From Ilumatobacteraceae bacterium (GTDB lineage: Bacteria; Actinomycetota; Acidimicrobiia; Acidimicrobiales; Ilumatobacteraceae), in the NCBI GenBank assembly GCA_024643255.1, contig JAHENF010000005.1, positions 1 through 54,833 on the forward strand: 54,833 nucleotides of DNA. The letters run 5' to 3'. Shown here piece after piece: positions 1 through 9,127 of this stretch; position 1 is the stretch's first letter, and each line of letters starts with the position of its first letter. The translations under genes were made by a program, and so were the position numbers. Below the pieces are notes generated by a model. That model searched no databases and was not told the origin of the DNA. It saw nothing but the letters and a program-made list of their open reading frames with translations.

Positions 1-130
1 GCCTGGTGACAATGTCGAGATCACGGTGGAGTTGGGTAAGCCGATCGCGATGGACGAGGGTTTGCGGTTCGCGATTCGTGAGGGTGGCCGTACCGTGGGT
101 GCCGGCCGCGTCACCAAGATCCTGAAGTGA
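1..130 (+). CDS. tuf: Elongation factor Tu, 3' end only
   Basis: Only the last 42 codons are in the window; the first complete codon begins at base 2 and the stop is TGA at 128-130. The visible residues ([20 protein letters not shown], then [14 protein letters not shown]) are the conserved end of domain III of EF-Tu, the GTPase that brings aminoacyl-tRNA to the ribosome. rpsJ starts 18 bp later, the usual tuf-rpsJ junction at the end of the str operon. Identification rests on the C-terminal signature alone but that signature is very specific. Confidence 0.97.
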   Translation, partial: PGDNVEITVELGKPIAMDEGLRFAIREGGRTVGAGRVTKILK

Positions 131-148
131 CCTGAAAGAGACACTGAC

Positions 149-463
149 ATGGCACAGAGCATCAGAATCCGCCTGAAGGCGTTCGACCACGAGATCATCG
201 ACCAGTCGACGAAGAAGATCGTCGAGACGGTGACTCGCACCGACGCCACCGTGCGCGGACCCATCCCCCTGCCCACCGACAAGCACCGCTACACGGTCAT
301 CCGTGGCCCGCACGTCGACAAGGACAGCCGCGAGCACTTCGAGATGCGGGTGCACAAGCGCCTCATCGACATCGTGAACCCGAACGGCAAGACGATCGAC
401 AGCCTGCAGCGCATCGAGCTGCCGGCCGGCGTCGACATCGAGATCAAGATCCAGAACGCCTAG
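149..463 (+). CDS. rpsJ: 30S ribosomal protein S10
   Basis: A 104-residue protein, close to the usual S10 length, with family hallmarks [14 protein letters not shown] near the N-terminus and GPIPLPT and [13 protein letters not shown] in the middle. S10 sits in the 30S head and also partners NusB in antitermination. The ATG at 149 follows a purine-rich stretch (GAAAGAGA). It lies 18 bp after tuf and is probably the last gene of the str transcript, because a strong hairpin terminator follows at once. In most bacteria rpsJ directly precedes rplC; here rplC is about 4.1 kb away. Confidence 0.99.
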   Translation: MAQSIRIRLKAFDHEIIDQSTKKIVETVTRTDATVRGPIPLPTDKHRYTVIRGPHVDKDSREHFEMRVHKRLIDIVNPNGKTIDSLQRIELPAGVDIEIKIQNA

Positions 464-496
464 GCCCCGGCCTCGGTCGAACAACCGAACACAAGC

Positions 497-556
497 CCGA
501 AATTCGGAGCCGACGTTGCGCAGAGCGCAACGCTCGCTCCGAATTTCGGCGTTTTC
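497..556 (+). terminator. Strong intrinsic terminator after rpsJ
   Basis: A perfect 14-bp inverted repeat (497-510 with 536-549, core CGAAATTCGGAGC) encloses a second perfect 8-bp stem (514-521 with 525-532, CGTTGCGC) with the 3-nt loop AGA. The bases just downstream are CGTTTTCT, a short T tract. This is by far the best rho-independent terminator near the str genes and should end transcription 30-90 nt after the rpsJ stop codon. Confidence 0.85.
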
Positions 557-573
557 TGGGGTAGACAAGGAGG

Positions 574-1710
574 ATGTCTTCGCTGCCCCCTCCGGCGCCA
601 GGCGTCAGCGCGGTGCCGTCGGCACCCTCACCTCGTCATGCGAAGCGTCGCGCGGCGCTGCTCCTCGCCATGGTGGGCATCGTCGCATGGGTCGCCGGGC
701 TCACGGGCGCGTTGGTCGGAGGCCAGGTGTCGAACTGGCTCGACTCGCCACCCAAGAGCGCCAGCGACGAACCGATCAATGTGTCCGATCCCAGCGGTGT
801 GATCGAGACCCGCCTCGACGTCGGCAAGGTGATCGACCACATCGCGCCGTCGGTCGTCACGATCAGCGCCGACATGGACGGTGGCCAGTCGGTCGGCACC
901 GGAGTGATCGTCTCATCCGACGGCGAGATCCTCACCAACGGCCACGTGGTCAACGGTGCCACGCAGATCCGTGTCCGTCTGGCCGGCGAGACCGAACCGC
1001 GAGAGGCGCGCCTCCTGGCGACCGATCCCGGCAACGATCTCGCGCTGCTGCGCATGAGTGGCGACGGTTTCGATGCCGCGGTCTTCGCCGACCCCGACAG
1101 CATCCGGCTCGGTGACGAAGTCGTGGCGATCGGCTTCGCTCTCGGCCTCGACGGTGACCCATCGGTGACGCTCGGCATCATCTCGGCGCTCGACCGCACG
1201 ATCGGTACGGAGGGGGCATTCCTCGACGGGCTCATCCAGACGGACGCAGCGATCTCGTCGGGCAACTCCGGTGGGCCCCTGGTCAATGCCCGCGGGGAAG
1301 TCGTGGGCATCAACACCGCAGTCGCGCGTGACACGGCGACCTCGGCGGCCACCAACATCGGATTCGCCATCAGTGTGAAAGAAGCGCTCCCCGTGATCGA
1401 GGAACTGCGCGCCCAGTCGGGCGGTGACCCTCGTGCGGAGGGCTACCTCGGCGTCGAGTTGGACGATCGCCGCGACGGCGGGCAGGGCGCGGTCGTCACC
1501 AGCGTGCAGGACGGCACGCCGGCCGCCGCCGCCGGAGTCGAGTCGGGTGACCTCGTCGTTGCCGCCGACGGCGCGGCGATCGACGGGGCGACCGGACTGA
1601 TCGCGGCCATCCGCGACCTCCAGCCGGGCGATTCGACCACGATCACGGTGATGCGCGACGGCACTCGGATCGACCTCACCGTCACGCTGACCGTCCGACC
1701 GGAAGACTGA
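574..1710 (+). CDS. HtrA/DegP-like membrane-anchored serine protease with PDZ domain
   Basis: A 378-residue trypsin-fold protease. Residues about 27-50 form one hydrophobic anchor, so the catalytic part is probably extracytoplasmic. The triad is visible as His124 (TNGHVV), Asp155 (GNDLALL) and Ser232 (GNSGGPL); a PDZ domain fills about residues 290-375 (YLGVEL...VQDGTPAAAAGV). Such proteases degrade or sense misfolded envelope proteins. The start is uncertain: an AAGGAGG lies directly against the ATG at 574, too close for normal Shine-Dalgarno use, and a GTG at 613 is an alternative. It follows the rpsJ terminator and is unrelated to the ribosomal genes. Confidence 0.93.
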   Translation: MSSLPPPAPGVSAVPSAPSPRHAKRRAALLLAMVGIVAWVAGLTGALVGGQVSNWLDSPPKSASDEPINVSDPSGVIETRLDVGKVIDHIAPSVVTISADMDGGQSVGTGVIVSSDGEILTNGHVVNGATQIRVRLAGETEPREARLLATDPGNDLALLRMSGDGFDAAVFADPDSIRLGDEVVAIGFALGLDGDPSVTLGIISALDRTIGTEGAFLDGLIQTDAAISSGNSGGPLVNARGEVVGINTAVARDTATSAATNIGFAISVKEALPVIEELRAQSGGDPRAEGYLGVELDDRRDGGQGAVVTSVQDGTPAAAAGVESGDLVVAADGAAIDGATGLIAAIRDLQPGDSTTITVMRDGTRIDLTVTLTVRPED

Positions 1711-1757
1711 ACGTCGCAAGCGTTCCTCCGGCATCGGCCCGCCGTACTGTGACGGCG

Positions 1758-2954
1758 ATGGACTTCGACACGATGCTCGGCGATGCCCGTCCGTTCGGCC
1801 TCGGCTACTGGCCGCTCCCGCAGGACGATCCCGGCGTGGCCGTGCAGCGCGAGGCGGTGCGGCTGGTGTCACCGGACGGAGCGCTCGTGCGCGGGGTGTT
1901 GTGGACGCCGCCTGTCGGGACCGCCTGGAAGACGGCGGTGATCCTGTCGCATCCCCGCGGTGACTTCAGCGTCCACTACGCGTGTCCGTTGCTGGCGGCC
2001 GCCGGCTATGCGGTCCTCGGGTTCGGCACGCGCTACATGAACAACGACACCGACTGCCTCCACGAGGCCTGCATCACCGACGTGCACACCGCCCACGACG
2101 AGATGATCCGACGTGGTGCCGAAGCCGTCGTGCTGCTCGGCAACTCGGGCGGCGGCTCGTTGATGGCCATGGCGAACACCGAGCTGGGCATCGGCGACGG
2201 ATGGGTCGGCATGGCCGCGCACCCGGGTGAAGGCGTGTTCATGCTGCAGGTGATCGACCCGTCGGTCGCCGACGAGGCCGATCCCTTCTCCACCGTCGCG
2301 GAACTCGACATGTACCACCCGGACAACGGGTGGCGCCCCTGGCCGGCGCCCTGTTCGTACGATCCGGCGTGGCTCGAGACCTACCGGGCAGCGCAGGTGG
2401 CCCGCGTGGCGCGCATCGATGCGCTCGCCGAGGCCTCGATTGCCGACGCGGCGAGCGTCGCACCGGAACTGCGTCGCACCGACAAGGAGGTCGACCCGAT
2501 TCGGTGGCGCGAGTTGCGTCGGAGGGCGGTGTTCACGAAGTACCTCACGATCAATCGGACACTCGCCGACCCGGCCTACCTCGATCTGTCGATCGATCCA
2601 GATGATCGGCCGATGGGTTCACTGTTCGCGTTCCCCGACCCGTTCGACGCCAACTACGGGCGAGGCGGTCTGGCGCGCACGATGACCGCCCGGGGATGGT
2701 TGAGCACGTGGTCGGGCCTGTCGAGTCACGCGAAGCTCGCCGACACGATGCCGAAGCTGACCGTGCCGACGATGCTCGTGCACCCGAGCGCCGACACCGA
2801 GATCAGGCTGTGGCAGGCGAAGGAGATCGTCGACGCCGCCGGCGCCGACGACGTCACCTATCTCGAGATGCAGGGCGCGCCGCACTACCTCGAAGGGCAC
2901 CGGCGCGAGGCGATCGACGCGGTCGCCGAATGGATCGCCGCGCGATTCCCCTGA
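1758..2954 (+). CDS. Alpha/beta-hydrolase fold protein
   Basis: About 398 residues with an alpha/beta-hydrolase layout: a first strand and turn (AVILSHPRGDFS), a nucleophile elbow GNSGGG with Ser130, a late acid in HPSADTEI and the catalytic His in GAPHYLEGHR near the end. Substrate is unknown; size and helical cap (about 175-300) resemble esterase or dienelactone-hydrolase-like enzymes. ATG 1758 is preferred over GTG 1749 because a TACTGT motif at 1745-1750 would place the transcript start at the ATG. Its stop abuts the stop of the convergent LysE-type gene. Confidence 0.7.
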   Translation: MDFDTMLGDARPFGLGYWPLPQDDPGVAVQREAVRLVSPDGALVRGVLWTPPVGTAWKTAVILSHPRGDFSVHYACPLLAAAGYAVLGFGTRYMNNDTDCLHEACITDVHTAHDEMIRRGAEAVVLLGNSGGGSLMAMANTELGIGDGWVGMAAHPGEGVFMLQVIDPSVADEADPFSTVAELDMYHPDNGWRPWPAPCSYDPAWLETYRAAQVARVARIDALAEASIADAASVAPELRRTDKEVDPIRWRELRRRAVFTKYLTINRTLADPAYLDLSIDPDDRPMGSLFAFPDPFDANYGRGGLARTMTARGWLSTWSGLSSHAKLADTMPKLTVPTMLVHPSADTEIRLWQAKEIVDAAGADDVTYLEMQGAPHYLEGHRREAIDAVAEWIAARFP

Positions 2955-3587
2955 TCACTCGCGGCGGCTGATCGCCAGCCGCACGCCCAGCGCTGCGATC
3001 GCGAGGCCGCCCGCGCCACCGAGACGTTCGAGCCGGCGCGGCGACCGGGCGAACCACGACCGAGCCGTCCCCGCCGCCAAGCCCCACACGCTGTCGGACG
3101 CGAGGGCCACGGCCACGAAGACGAGTCCGAGCAGTGCCATCTGCAACGACGCCGGCGCGGCGTCCGCGCGCACGTACTGCGGGAGGACCGCAGCGAAGAA
3201 GACGATCGTCTTCGGGTTGGAGATGCCGACGACGAAGCCGTCGAGGACGATGGAACCGTGGGGTTGGATCTCGGTGGCATCCGACACCTGTGCGAGTTCA
3301 CGGCGCCGGCGAAATGTCTGCACGCCGAGCCACACCAGGTAGAGCGCGCCGACGAACTTCACCGCGTTGTACGCGACGATCGATCGTTCGAGCAGGGCTC
3401 CGACGCCGATCGCGACCAGCAGCACCTGCATGTAGAACCCGGCTGCGTTGCCCACGACGGTGAGCAGGGCCGCTCGGCGGCCGTATGCCAACGCTCTGCT
3501 GATGACGAACATCACGCTCGGCCCGGGAATGACGATGATGGCGAAGGCGATGATGGCGAACCCCAGCAGGGCGTCGGGCGGTGGCAC
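2955..3587 (-). CDS. LysE/RhtB family amino-acid exporter
   Basis: About 210 residues with five or six hydrophobic segments and the family signature IPGPSVMFVISRALAYGRR in the first helix and loop, then FVGALYLVWLGVQTFR and the SNPKTIVFFAAVLPQYV motif typical of LysE/RhtB exporters of amino acids or homoserine lactones. GTG at 3587 gives the usual family length; an upstream in-frame GTG at 3644 would add 19 polar residues that do not look conserved. The gene is opposed to all neighbours and lies inside the block that separates rpsJ from rplC. The substrate cannot be told from sequence. Confidence 0.88.
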   Translation of the reverse strand: MPPPDALLGFAIIAFAIIVIPGPSVMFVISRALAYGRRAALLTVVGNAAGFYMQVLLVAIGVGALLERSIVAYNAVKFVGALYLVWLGVQTFRRRRELAQVSDATEIQPHGSIVLDGFVVGISNPKTIVFFAAVLPQYVRADAAPASLQMALLGLVFVAVALASDSVWGLAAGTARSWFARSPRRLERLGGAGGLAIAALGVRLAISRRE

Positions 3588-3670
3588 GGTCGCATCATGA
3601 TCGACCGGCCGCACTCGACACCACTCGATTGCCGCCGCCGTCACCGCAGCGAGCAGGTAGACAGTCGACC

Positions 3671-4345
3671 GTGATCGTCGACGGCAGAACCCGGGGCGCG
3701 CTGGGGTGTGCCGTGGTGGTCGTCGCCGTCGTGCTCATCGGCTGGTTGCTCTGGAGCGTCGACAGTGGGCGCGGGCTCGCGCGATGGGACCAGGGCCTCG
3801 CGGACTGGGGCTCGGCCCACGCGACGGAGCGTTCGACCGACTTCTGGAGAGCGGTGACGCAGCTCGGCAGTGCCTACGTCCTGGTACCTGTGATGTCGAT
3901 CGTGGCGGTGGTCGATTGGCGCCGCTGTCGCGACGTCCGCACGATCGTGTTCCTCGCCGTCGTCGGCATCGGCGGGACGCTGGTGAACAATCTCACCAAA
4001 CTGCTGGTCGACCGCGACCGGCCGCCCGTCGTGCACCTGGTCGATGCGGCCGGTTCGTCGTTTCCGTCCGGCCATTCCACAGCTGCCGCGTCGTGCTGGC
4101 TGGCGATCGCTCTCGTCGCTCGCCGGTGGTCGGGGCGCCACGGGTGGATCATGATCGTCGCCGCCATCGTGGTGGGCTGCACCGTCGCCCTCAGTCGCAC
4201 GATCCTCGGCGTGCATTGGCTGACCGACGTCGTCGCCGGACTGATCGTGGGCTGGTCGTGGTGCCTGTTGTGGGCGATCGTCCTGGGGATCACGCCGAAG
4301 GGGTTGGAAGCCCGCACCGACGCCCATAGCATTGCATGGCCGTGA
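3671..4345 (+). CDS. PAP2-superfamily membrane phosphatase
   Basis: About 224 residues from GTG 3671, with several membrane segments. All three PAP2 (type 2 phosphatidic acid phosphatase) motifs are present: KLLVDRDRPP, SSFPSGHS and SRTILGVHWLTD. The family dephosphorylates lipid phosphates such as phosphatidate or undecaprenyl pyrophosphate, with the active site facing outward. The start was chosen just before the first hydrophobic segment; an earlier in-frame start would overlap the divergent LysE-type gene. The predicted rplC promoter lies in the last 45 bp of this gene. Confidence 0.92.
   Translation: MIVDGRTRGALGCAVVVVAVVLIGWLLWSVDSGRGLARWDQGLADWGSAHATERSTDFWRAVTQLGSAYVLVPVMSIVAVVDWRRCRDVRTIVFLAVVGIGGTLVNNLTKLLVDRDRPPVVHLVDAAGSSFPSGHSTAAASCWLAIALVARRWSGRHGWIMIVAAIVVGCTVALSRTILGVHWLTDVVAGLIVGWSWCLLWAIVLGITPKGLEARTDAHSIAWP
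4304..4332 (+). promoter_or_regulatory. Predicted promoter of the rplC (S10/spc) operon
   Basis: TTGGAA at 4304-4309 and TAGCAT at 4327-4332 are separated by exactly 17 bp, a good sigma-70-type pair. The form matches the candidates before infA (TTGGTT-17-TAGCAT) and rplM (TTGGAT-17-TATCAT). It lies inside the end of the PAP2 gene. Transcription would begin near 4339, giving a leader of about 210 nt before rplC. Confidence 0.65.
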
Positions 4346-4364
4346 TCGGAAGGCATTCCGATCA
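4343..4364 (+). other. Hairpin at the 5' end of the rplC leader
   Basis: TGATCGGA at 4343-4350 pairs perfectly with TCCGATCA at 4357-4364 around a 6-nt loop. The first three bases are also the PAP2 stop codon. It would lie within a few nucleotides of the predicted rplC transcript start, so it could protect the 5' end or act as a leader element; with no T tract it is a poor terminator. The rest of 4365-4548 holds no gene and no other clear signal. Confidence 0.45.
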
Positions 4365-4548
4365 TCAAACCATTCAGCAACCGATGTCTGAGTAGGCCGC
4401 CCGCACCGATCGGGACCGGAACCGCCCAGCAACAACATGATCTCGTGCTCCGCACGCTCGTCCCTCGTGATGTAGCGGCGGAGCATTTGCGTGGATAGCC
4501 GTTCGTCAACAGCCGAGCGGCTCGATCAACTCAAGAGGAAACGCCGCC

Positions 4549-5196
4549 ATGGCACAACAATCGATCGTCGGCGAAAAAGTCGGCATGACACAGACGTGGG
4601 TGGACGACAAGGTCGTTCCGGTCACCGTCCTGCGCGTCGAACCGATGCGCATCGTCCAGATCAAGACCAACGAGCGCGACGGCTACACCGCCCTGCAGGT
4701 GACCTACGGGCACCGCAAGGCGAACAAGCTGACCAAGCCTGCGCTCGGCCACTTCGAGAAGGCGGGTGTCGACCCCGGCAAGCGCCTCGTCGAACTGCGC
4801 CTCGACTCCGTCGACGGCTTCGAGGTCGGCCAGGAGCTGACCGTCGAGCAGATCCCCGCGGGCACGATGGTCGACGTCACCGGCACCAGCCGGGGCAAGG
4901 GCTTCGCCGGCGTCATGAAGCGTCACAACTTCAAGGGCCAGCCCGCGTCGCACGGTAACAACAAGAGCCACCGCAAGCCTGGTGCCATCGGATCGTGTGC
5001 CTTTCCGGCACGCGTGTTCAAGGGCCAGCGCATGGCGGGGCACATGGGCCACGAGCAGGTCACGACACAGAACCTGCAGGTCGTCCAGTCGGATGCCGAG
5101 CGCAACCTGTTGCTGATCAAGGGTTCGGTGCCCGGTCCGGCCGGCGGCGTGGTGCTCGTGCGCAACGCCGTGAAGTTCGCAGGAAAGGCAGGCTGA
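4549..5196 (+). CDS. rplC: 50S ribosomal protein L3
   Basis: A 215-residue L3, normal bacterial length. It opens with the expected [10 protein letters not shown] and contains the core signature around [18 protein letters not shown] and the long loop that reaches toward the peptidyl transferase centre. ATG 4549 has an AGAGGA Shine-Dalgarno at 4534-4539. First gene of the S10/spc operon here; rplD follows after 2 bp, so translation is probably coupled. The gene begins a new transcript about 4 kb after rpsJ, unlike the common rpsJ-rplC arrangement. Confidence 0.99.
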   Translation: MAQQSIVGEKVGMTQTWVDDKVVPVTVLRVEPMRIVQIKTNERDGYTALQVTYGHRKANKLTKPALGHFEKAGVDPGKRLVELRLDSVDGFEVGQELTVEQIPAGTMVDVTGTSRGKGFAGVMKRHNFKGQPASHGNNKSHRKPGAIGSCAFPARVFKGQRMAGHMGHEQVTTQNLQVVQSDAERNLLLIKGSVPGPAGGVVLVRNAVKFAGKAG

Positions 5197-5198
5197 CC

Positions 5199-5996
5199 AT
5201 GGCCGATCTCACCCTCAAGACCGCAGCCGGCAAGGACAGCGGAACGATCGAGCTCTCCGACGAGGTCTTCGGCGTTCAGCCGAACGTCCCGTTGATGCAC
5301 CAGGTCGTCACCGCCCAACTCGCCGCTCGCCGCTCGGGCACACAGAGCACCAAGACCCGCTCGGACGTCTCCGGTGGTGGTCGCAAGCCCTACGCCCAGA
5401 AGGGCACCGGCAACGCCCGCCAGGGCTCGATCCGGGCGCCGCACTTCGTCGGCGGTGGTGTGGCCCTCGGCCCGAAGCCTCGCAAGTACGACCAGAAGAC
5501 CCCGAAGAAGATGGTGAAGGCCGCACTGCGTTCGGCACTGTCCGACCGTGCCGCCGACGGCAAGATCGTCGTCGTCGACAGCTGGGGCTTCGACGCCCCC
5601 AAGACCAAGAACGCCAAGGTTGCGCTCGACGCACTCGGCATCACCGGCACCGCGCTCGTGGTCGTCGGTCGTGACGACGCTGCGGCGGCGCTGAGCTTCC
5701 GCAACCTCCCGAAGGTGCAGCTCATCGGCCCGGGTGAACTCAACGCCTACGACGTGCTCTGCAACGAGTGGGTCGTGTTCACCAAGGACGTCCTGCCCGC
5801 CGGCACGCCGACCCAGGCCCCCGCCGAGCCGGTTGCCGAGGCCGAGAAGCCGGCCACCGCCAAGAAGCCGGCAGCGAAGCCGAAGAAGCCGGTTGCGGCC
5901 GCCGAGGGAAGCGCCAGCGACGAGGCCGGCGTCTCGGCCGACCAAGAGGGTGCAGCACCCACGTCCGGTGAGGCCGAGACAGGAGAAACGTCATGA
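5199..5996 (+). CDS. rplD: 50S ribosomal protein L4 with C-terminal extension
   Basis: 265 residues from ATG 5199, against about 205-215 for a usual L4. The body has the L4 hallmarks ([18 protein letters not shown], the basic tunnel loop, then [14 protein letters not shown]). From about residue 203 the protein runs into a tail rich in Ala, Pro, Lys and Glu, ending in [11 protein letters not shown] and then [11 protein letters not shown]. The last part is nearly the same as the end of L22 three genes downstream, with 29 identical bases (5898-5926 and 8143-8171). L4 is an early assembly protein and lines the exit-tunnel constriction. The stop overlaps the rplW start by 4 bp. Confidence 0.98.
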   Translation: MADLTLKTAAGKDSGTIELSDEVFGVQPNVPLMHQVVTAQLAARRSGTQSTKTRSDVSGGGRKPYAQKGTGNARQGSIRAPHFVGGGVALGPKPRKYDQKTPKKMVKAALRSALSDRAADGKIVVVDSWGFDAPKTKNAKVALDALGITGTALVVVGRDDAAAALSFRNLPKVQLIGPGELNAYDVLCNEWVVFTKDVLPAGTPTQAPAEPVAEAEKPATAKKPAAKPKKPVAAAEGSASDEAGVSADQEGAAPTSGEAETGETS

Positions 5997-6280
5997 AGGA
6001 TCCCCGCGACATCATCATTGCTCCGGTCGTGTCGGAGAAGAGTTACGCCCTCATCGAGACGGGCGTCTACACGTTCAAGGTGAGCCCCAAGGCATCCAAG
6101 CCCGAGATCCGCGACGCCGTCGAGGCGATCTGGGGCGTCGAAGTCCTCAAGGTCAACACCCTGAACCGCAACGGCAAGCGCAAGCGCACCCGTGGCACCA
6201 ACCGCATCGGTACCCGGCCCGACACGAAGCGGGCCATCGTCACCCTGGCAGCGGGCGAAATCCCGTTGTTCGAGAACTGA
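5993..6280 (+). CDS. rplW: 50S ribosomal protein L23
   Basis: 95 residues, typical for L23: [17 protein letters not shown] at the start, [14 protein letters not shown], and [18 protein letters not shown] at the end. L23 lies at the tunnel exit and is a docking site for trigger factor and SRP. ATGA overlap with rplD (5993-5996) indicates translational coupling. rplB follows after 7 bp. Confidence 0.99.
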   Translation: MKDPRDIIIAPVVSEKSYALIETGVYTFKVSPKASKPEIRDAVEAIWGVEVLKVNTLNRNGKRKRTRGTNRIGTRPDTKRAIVTLAAGEIPLFEN

Positions 6281-6287
6281 GCTGATC

Positions 6288-7124
6288 ATGGCCATTCGTT
6301 CCCGTAAGCCCACCAGCCCCGGCCGTCGCTTCCAGACGAGCTCCGACTTCAGCGAGATCACCAAGACCACGCCGGAGAAGTCACTGCTCGTCAAGAAGTC
6401 GAAGACCGGCGGACGCAACAGCTACGGCCGCAAGACCGCCCGCCATCGCGGCGGCGGTCACAAGCAGCAGTACCGCATCATCGACTTCAAGCGGGTCAAG
6501 GACGGCGTGACCGCCAAGGTCGCCGCCATCGAATACGACCCGAACCGCACGTGTCGCATCGCGCTGCTCCACTACAACGACGGCGTCAAGGCCTACATCC
6601 TCGCCCCGCGTGGACTCAACGTCGGCGACGTCGTCGAGAGTGGCCAGGGCGCCGACATCAAGCCGGGCAACGCCCTGCCGCTGCGCTACATCCCCGTCGG
6701 CACCACCGTGCACAACGTCGAGCTGCGCCCAGGCCAGGGCGGCAAGATCGGCCGTTCGGCCGGCATCGCCGTCCAGCTCGTCGCCAAGGAGGGTGACTAC
6801 GCCACGTTGCGTATGCCCTCCACCGAGATGCGCCGAGTGATGATCGACTGCCGCGCAACCGTCGGCGAAGTCGGCAACAGCCAGCACGAACTGGTCAAGA
6901 TCGGCAAGGCCGGCCGCAACCGCTGGAAGGGCAAGAAGCCCCAGACGCGTGGCGTCGCCATGAACCCGGTCGACCATCCACTCGGCGGTGGCGAAGGCCG
7001 CACCTCCGGTGGTCGTCCCGCTGTGTCGCCGTGGGGCAAGCCCGAGGGACGCACCCGGAACAAGAAGAAGGCGAGCCAGCAGTTGATCATCCGTCGCCGC
7101 CGTACGAGCAAGGGTCGCCGCTGA
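6288..7124 (+). CDS. rplB: 50S ribosomal protein L2
   Basis: 278 residues from ATG 6288, the normal L2 length. Conserved features include [23 protein letters not shown] N-terminal sequence, a central RNA-binding barrel ([14 protein letters not shown]), and the C-terminal [20 protein letters not shown] motif with the conserved histidine associated with peptidyl transfer. L2 bridges the subunits and is required for 23S folding. A longer reading frame from 6192 overlaps rplW and is not the real start. Confidence 0.99.
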   Translation: MAIRSRKPTSPGRRFQTSSDFSEITKTTPEKSLLVKKSKTGGRNSYGRKTARHRGGGHKQQYRIIDFKRVKDGVTAKVAAIEYDPNRTCRIALLHYNDGVKAYILAPRGLNVGDVVESGQGADIKPGNALPLRYIPVGTTVHNVELRPGQGGKIGRSAGIAVQLVAKEGDYATLRMPSTEMRRVMIDCRATVGEVGNSQHELVKIGKAGRNRWKGKKPQTRGVAMNPVDHPLGGGEGRTSGGRPAVSPWGKPEGRTRNKKKASQQLIIRRRRTSKGRR

Positions 7125-7147
7125 CGCGGCAAGGAAGGTAACTCCGC

Positions 7148-7432
7148 ATGTCTCGCAGTCTCAAGAAGGGCCCGTTCGTCGACGAGCATCTGCTCAAGAA
7201 GATCGACGCCCAGAACGCCGCCGGAGAGCGCAAGGTCGTCAAGACCTGGTCGCGTCGCTCCACCATCATCCCCGACATGGTCGGCCACACCATCGCCGTC
7301 CACGACGGTCGCAAGCACGTCCCGGTGTATGTCACCGAGTCGATGGTCGGCCACAAGCTCGGCGAATTCAGCCCCACCCGCACGTTCAAGTTCCACGCGG
7401 GCATGGAGCGCAACTCGAAGGGTCGCCGCTGA
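7148..7432 (+). CDS. rpsS: 30S ribosomal protein S19
   Basis: 94 residues with the expected [19 protein letters not shown] start, [19 protein letters not shown] and [19 protein letters not shown]19 binds the top of the 30S head with S13. A strong AAGGAAGG precedes ATG 7148. Its stop shares one base with the rplV start (TGATG at 7430-7434). Confidence 0.99.
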   Translation: MSRSLKKGPFVDEHLLKKIDAQNAAGERKVVKTWSRRSTIIPDMVGHTIAVHDGRKHVPVYVTESMVGHKLGEFSPTRTFKFHAGMERNSKGRR

Positions 7433-8232
7433 TGACCGGACCGAAGCTCAACGAGAAGTCGTTCGTCGCCGGCGAGCGTTCCGGCACGAAGGCCACCGCG
7501 AAGTACGTGCGGGCGTCGGCCTCGAAGGCCCGTGTCGTGCTCGACCTGATCCGCGGCCTCGATGTCCGCAGCGCCGACGAGGTGCTGCAGTTCACCGATC
7601 GCCACATCGCCCGTGACATTCGCAAGGTGCTCGCCAGCGCCGTTGCCAACGCCGTCAACAACGACGACCAGGACGCCGACGAGTTGTACGTCGTCGCCTG
7701 CTTCGCCGACGAGGGCCCGACGCTCAAGCGGTTCCGCCCCCGAGCTCGCGGTCGTGCGACGCGCATCAACAAGCGCAGCTGCCACATCACCGTCATCGTC
7801 GCCCGCATGAGCGACGACCGCATCGCCATCATCCAGGCCCGCCAGGAGCGCGCCGGTGGCAGTACCGGCCGTGGCCGTCCGACCTCGAGCGCGGCCAGCC
7901 GCCGCGCCCGAGTCGAGCGCAGCCGCAAGCAGGCCGCCGGCGCCGAAGAAGTCATCGATGCGATCGACGCCGATGAGGAGATCCTCGACGCCGAGATCGC
8001 CGACGACGAGACGACCGACGCGGTCGACTCCGAGCTCGACGAGTCAGCAGAGGCTCTCGAAGCCGATGCGGTGGAGGTCACCGACGACACCACCGACGAG
8101 GCGACGGAAGTTGCCGAAGACGTAGCAGAGACCGAAGACGACGCCGCCGAGGGAAGCGCCAGCGACGAGGCTGGCCCCGAGGCCGACCAAGTGGATGACG
8201 CTGAAACCAGCGGAGAGGCCGAGGAAAAGTAA
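7432..8232 (+). CDS. rplV: 50S ribosomal protein L22 with long basic-acidic C-terminal tail
   Basis: 266 residues, more than twice the usual 110-130. Residues 1-124 are a normal L22 ([19 protein letters not shown], then [20 protein letters not shown] at the tunnel hairpin). After that come a basic stretch (about 125-170, [12 protein letters not shown]) and an acidic stretch of about 95 residues rich in Asp, Glu and Ala, ending [19 protein letters not shown]. The end repeats the L4 tail. L22 binds 23S rRNA and with L4 forms the exit-tunnel constriction. The start overlaps the rpsS stop and the stop overlaps the rpsC start, so the tail is translated in the same coupled chain. Confidence 0.98.
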   Translation: MTGPKLNEKSFVAGERSGTKATAKYVRASASKARVVLDLIRGLDVRSADEVLQFTDRHIARDIRKVLASAVANAVNNDDQDADELYVVACFADEGPTLKRFRPRARGRATRINKRSCHITVIVARMSDDRIAIIQARQERAGGSTGRGRPTSSAASRRARVERSRKQAAGAEEVIDAIDADEEILDAEIADDETTDAVDSELDESAEALEADAVEVTDDTTDEATEVAEDVAETEDDAAEGSASDEAGPEADQVDDAETSGEAEEK

Positions 8233-9113
8233 TGGGTCAGAAGATCAATCCGTACGGCTTCCGTCTGGGAGTGACCACCGACTGGAAGTCGCGTTGGTTC
8301 TCCGAGCGTGAGTACAAGCAGTACCTCACCGAGGACTGGACGATCCGCCGCGAGATCATGACTCGACTCGAGTCTGCAGCGATCAGCCGCATCGAGGTCG
8401 AGCGCACCCGTGACAAGCTCCGTGTCGACGTGCACACCGCTCGTCCGGGCATCGTCATCGGTCGTCGCGGCGCCCAGGCCGACGAACTCCGCCAGCTGAT
8501 CACCAAGATCACGGGCAACCCGAAGATCCAGCTCAACATCGTCGAGATCAAGAACCCCGAACTCGACGCCGCGCTGATCGCCCAGGGCGTTGCCGACCAG
8601 CTCGTCAACCGCATCGCGTTCCGCCGGGCGATGAAGCGTGCCGTGCAGAACGCCCAGCGCGCCGGTGCCCTCGGCATCAAGGTGCAGTGCTCGGGTCGCC
8701 TCGGCGGCGCCGAGATGAGCCGCACCGAGTGGTACCGCGAAGGCCGGGTGCCGTTGCACACGCTGCGTGCCGACATCGATTACGGCATGCGTGAGGCCAA
8801 GACCACGAGTGGTCGTGTCGGCGTCAAGGTGTGGATCTACAAGGGCGACATCCTGCCCTACAAGAAGCTCAACGAGGACAAGATCGCCCGCGAGGCCGCC
8901 ATGGCCGTCGGCGAGACGTCCGGCCAGGGTGGACCCCGCAAGGTCGTGTCGTCGGGTGGACCCCGCGACGCAATGCCTGCTGCCGAGACCCAGCCGCTCG
9001 TCCGTGAGGCCGATCCGGAACTCGAGAAATTGCTCGACGAAGAAGAGGCAATCGCCAAGCGCACCGCGCAGGGCGAGGGCCACGACACGCCGCACTTCCG
9101 CGGCGAGGACTGA
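8232..9113 (+). CDS. rpsC: 30S ribosomal protein S3
   Basis: 293 residues, somewhat longer than a usual S3 because of a charged tail (about 230-293). It starts [20 protein letters not shown], has the KH-type [11 protein letters not shown] segment, and the conserved [11 protein letters not shown] and [11 protein letters not shown] motifs. S3 forms part of the mRNA entry site with S4 and S5. The TAATG junction with rplV indicates coupling. Confidence 0.99.
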   Translation: MGQKINPYGFRLGVTTDWKSRWFSEREYKQYLTEDWTIRREIMTRLESAAISRIEVERTRDKLRVDVHTARPGIVIGRRGAQADELRQLITKITGNPKIQLNIVEIKNPELDAALIAQGVADQLVNRIAFRRAMKRAVQNAQRAGALGIKVQCSGRLGGAEMSRTEWYREGRVPLHTLRADIDYGMREAKTTSGRVGVKVWIYKGDILPYKKLNEDKIAREAAMAVGETSGQGGPRKVVSSGGPRDAMPAAETQPLVREADPELEKLLDEEEAIAKRTAQGEGHDTPHFRGED

Positions 9114-9127
9114 AAGGGGACCGAACC

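Noticed and set aside
4365..4548. A second promoter or riboswitch in the rplC leader
   Set aside because: No good -35/-10 pair and no recognisable conserved structure by eye; only the 5' hairpin is reported.
7386..9095. A 569-residue minus-strand frame opposite rplV and rpsC
   Set aside because: Antisense to conserved ribosomal genes; the Ser-rich part is only the complement of the acidic L22 tail.
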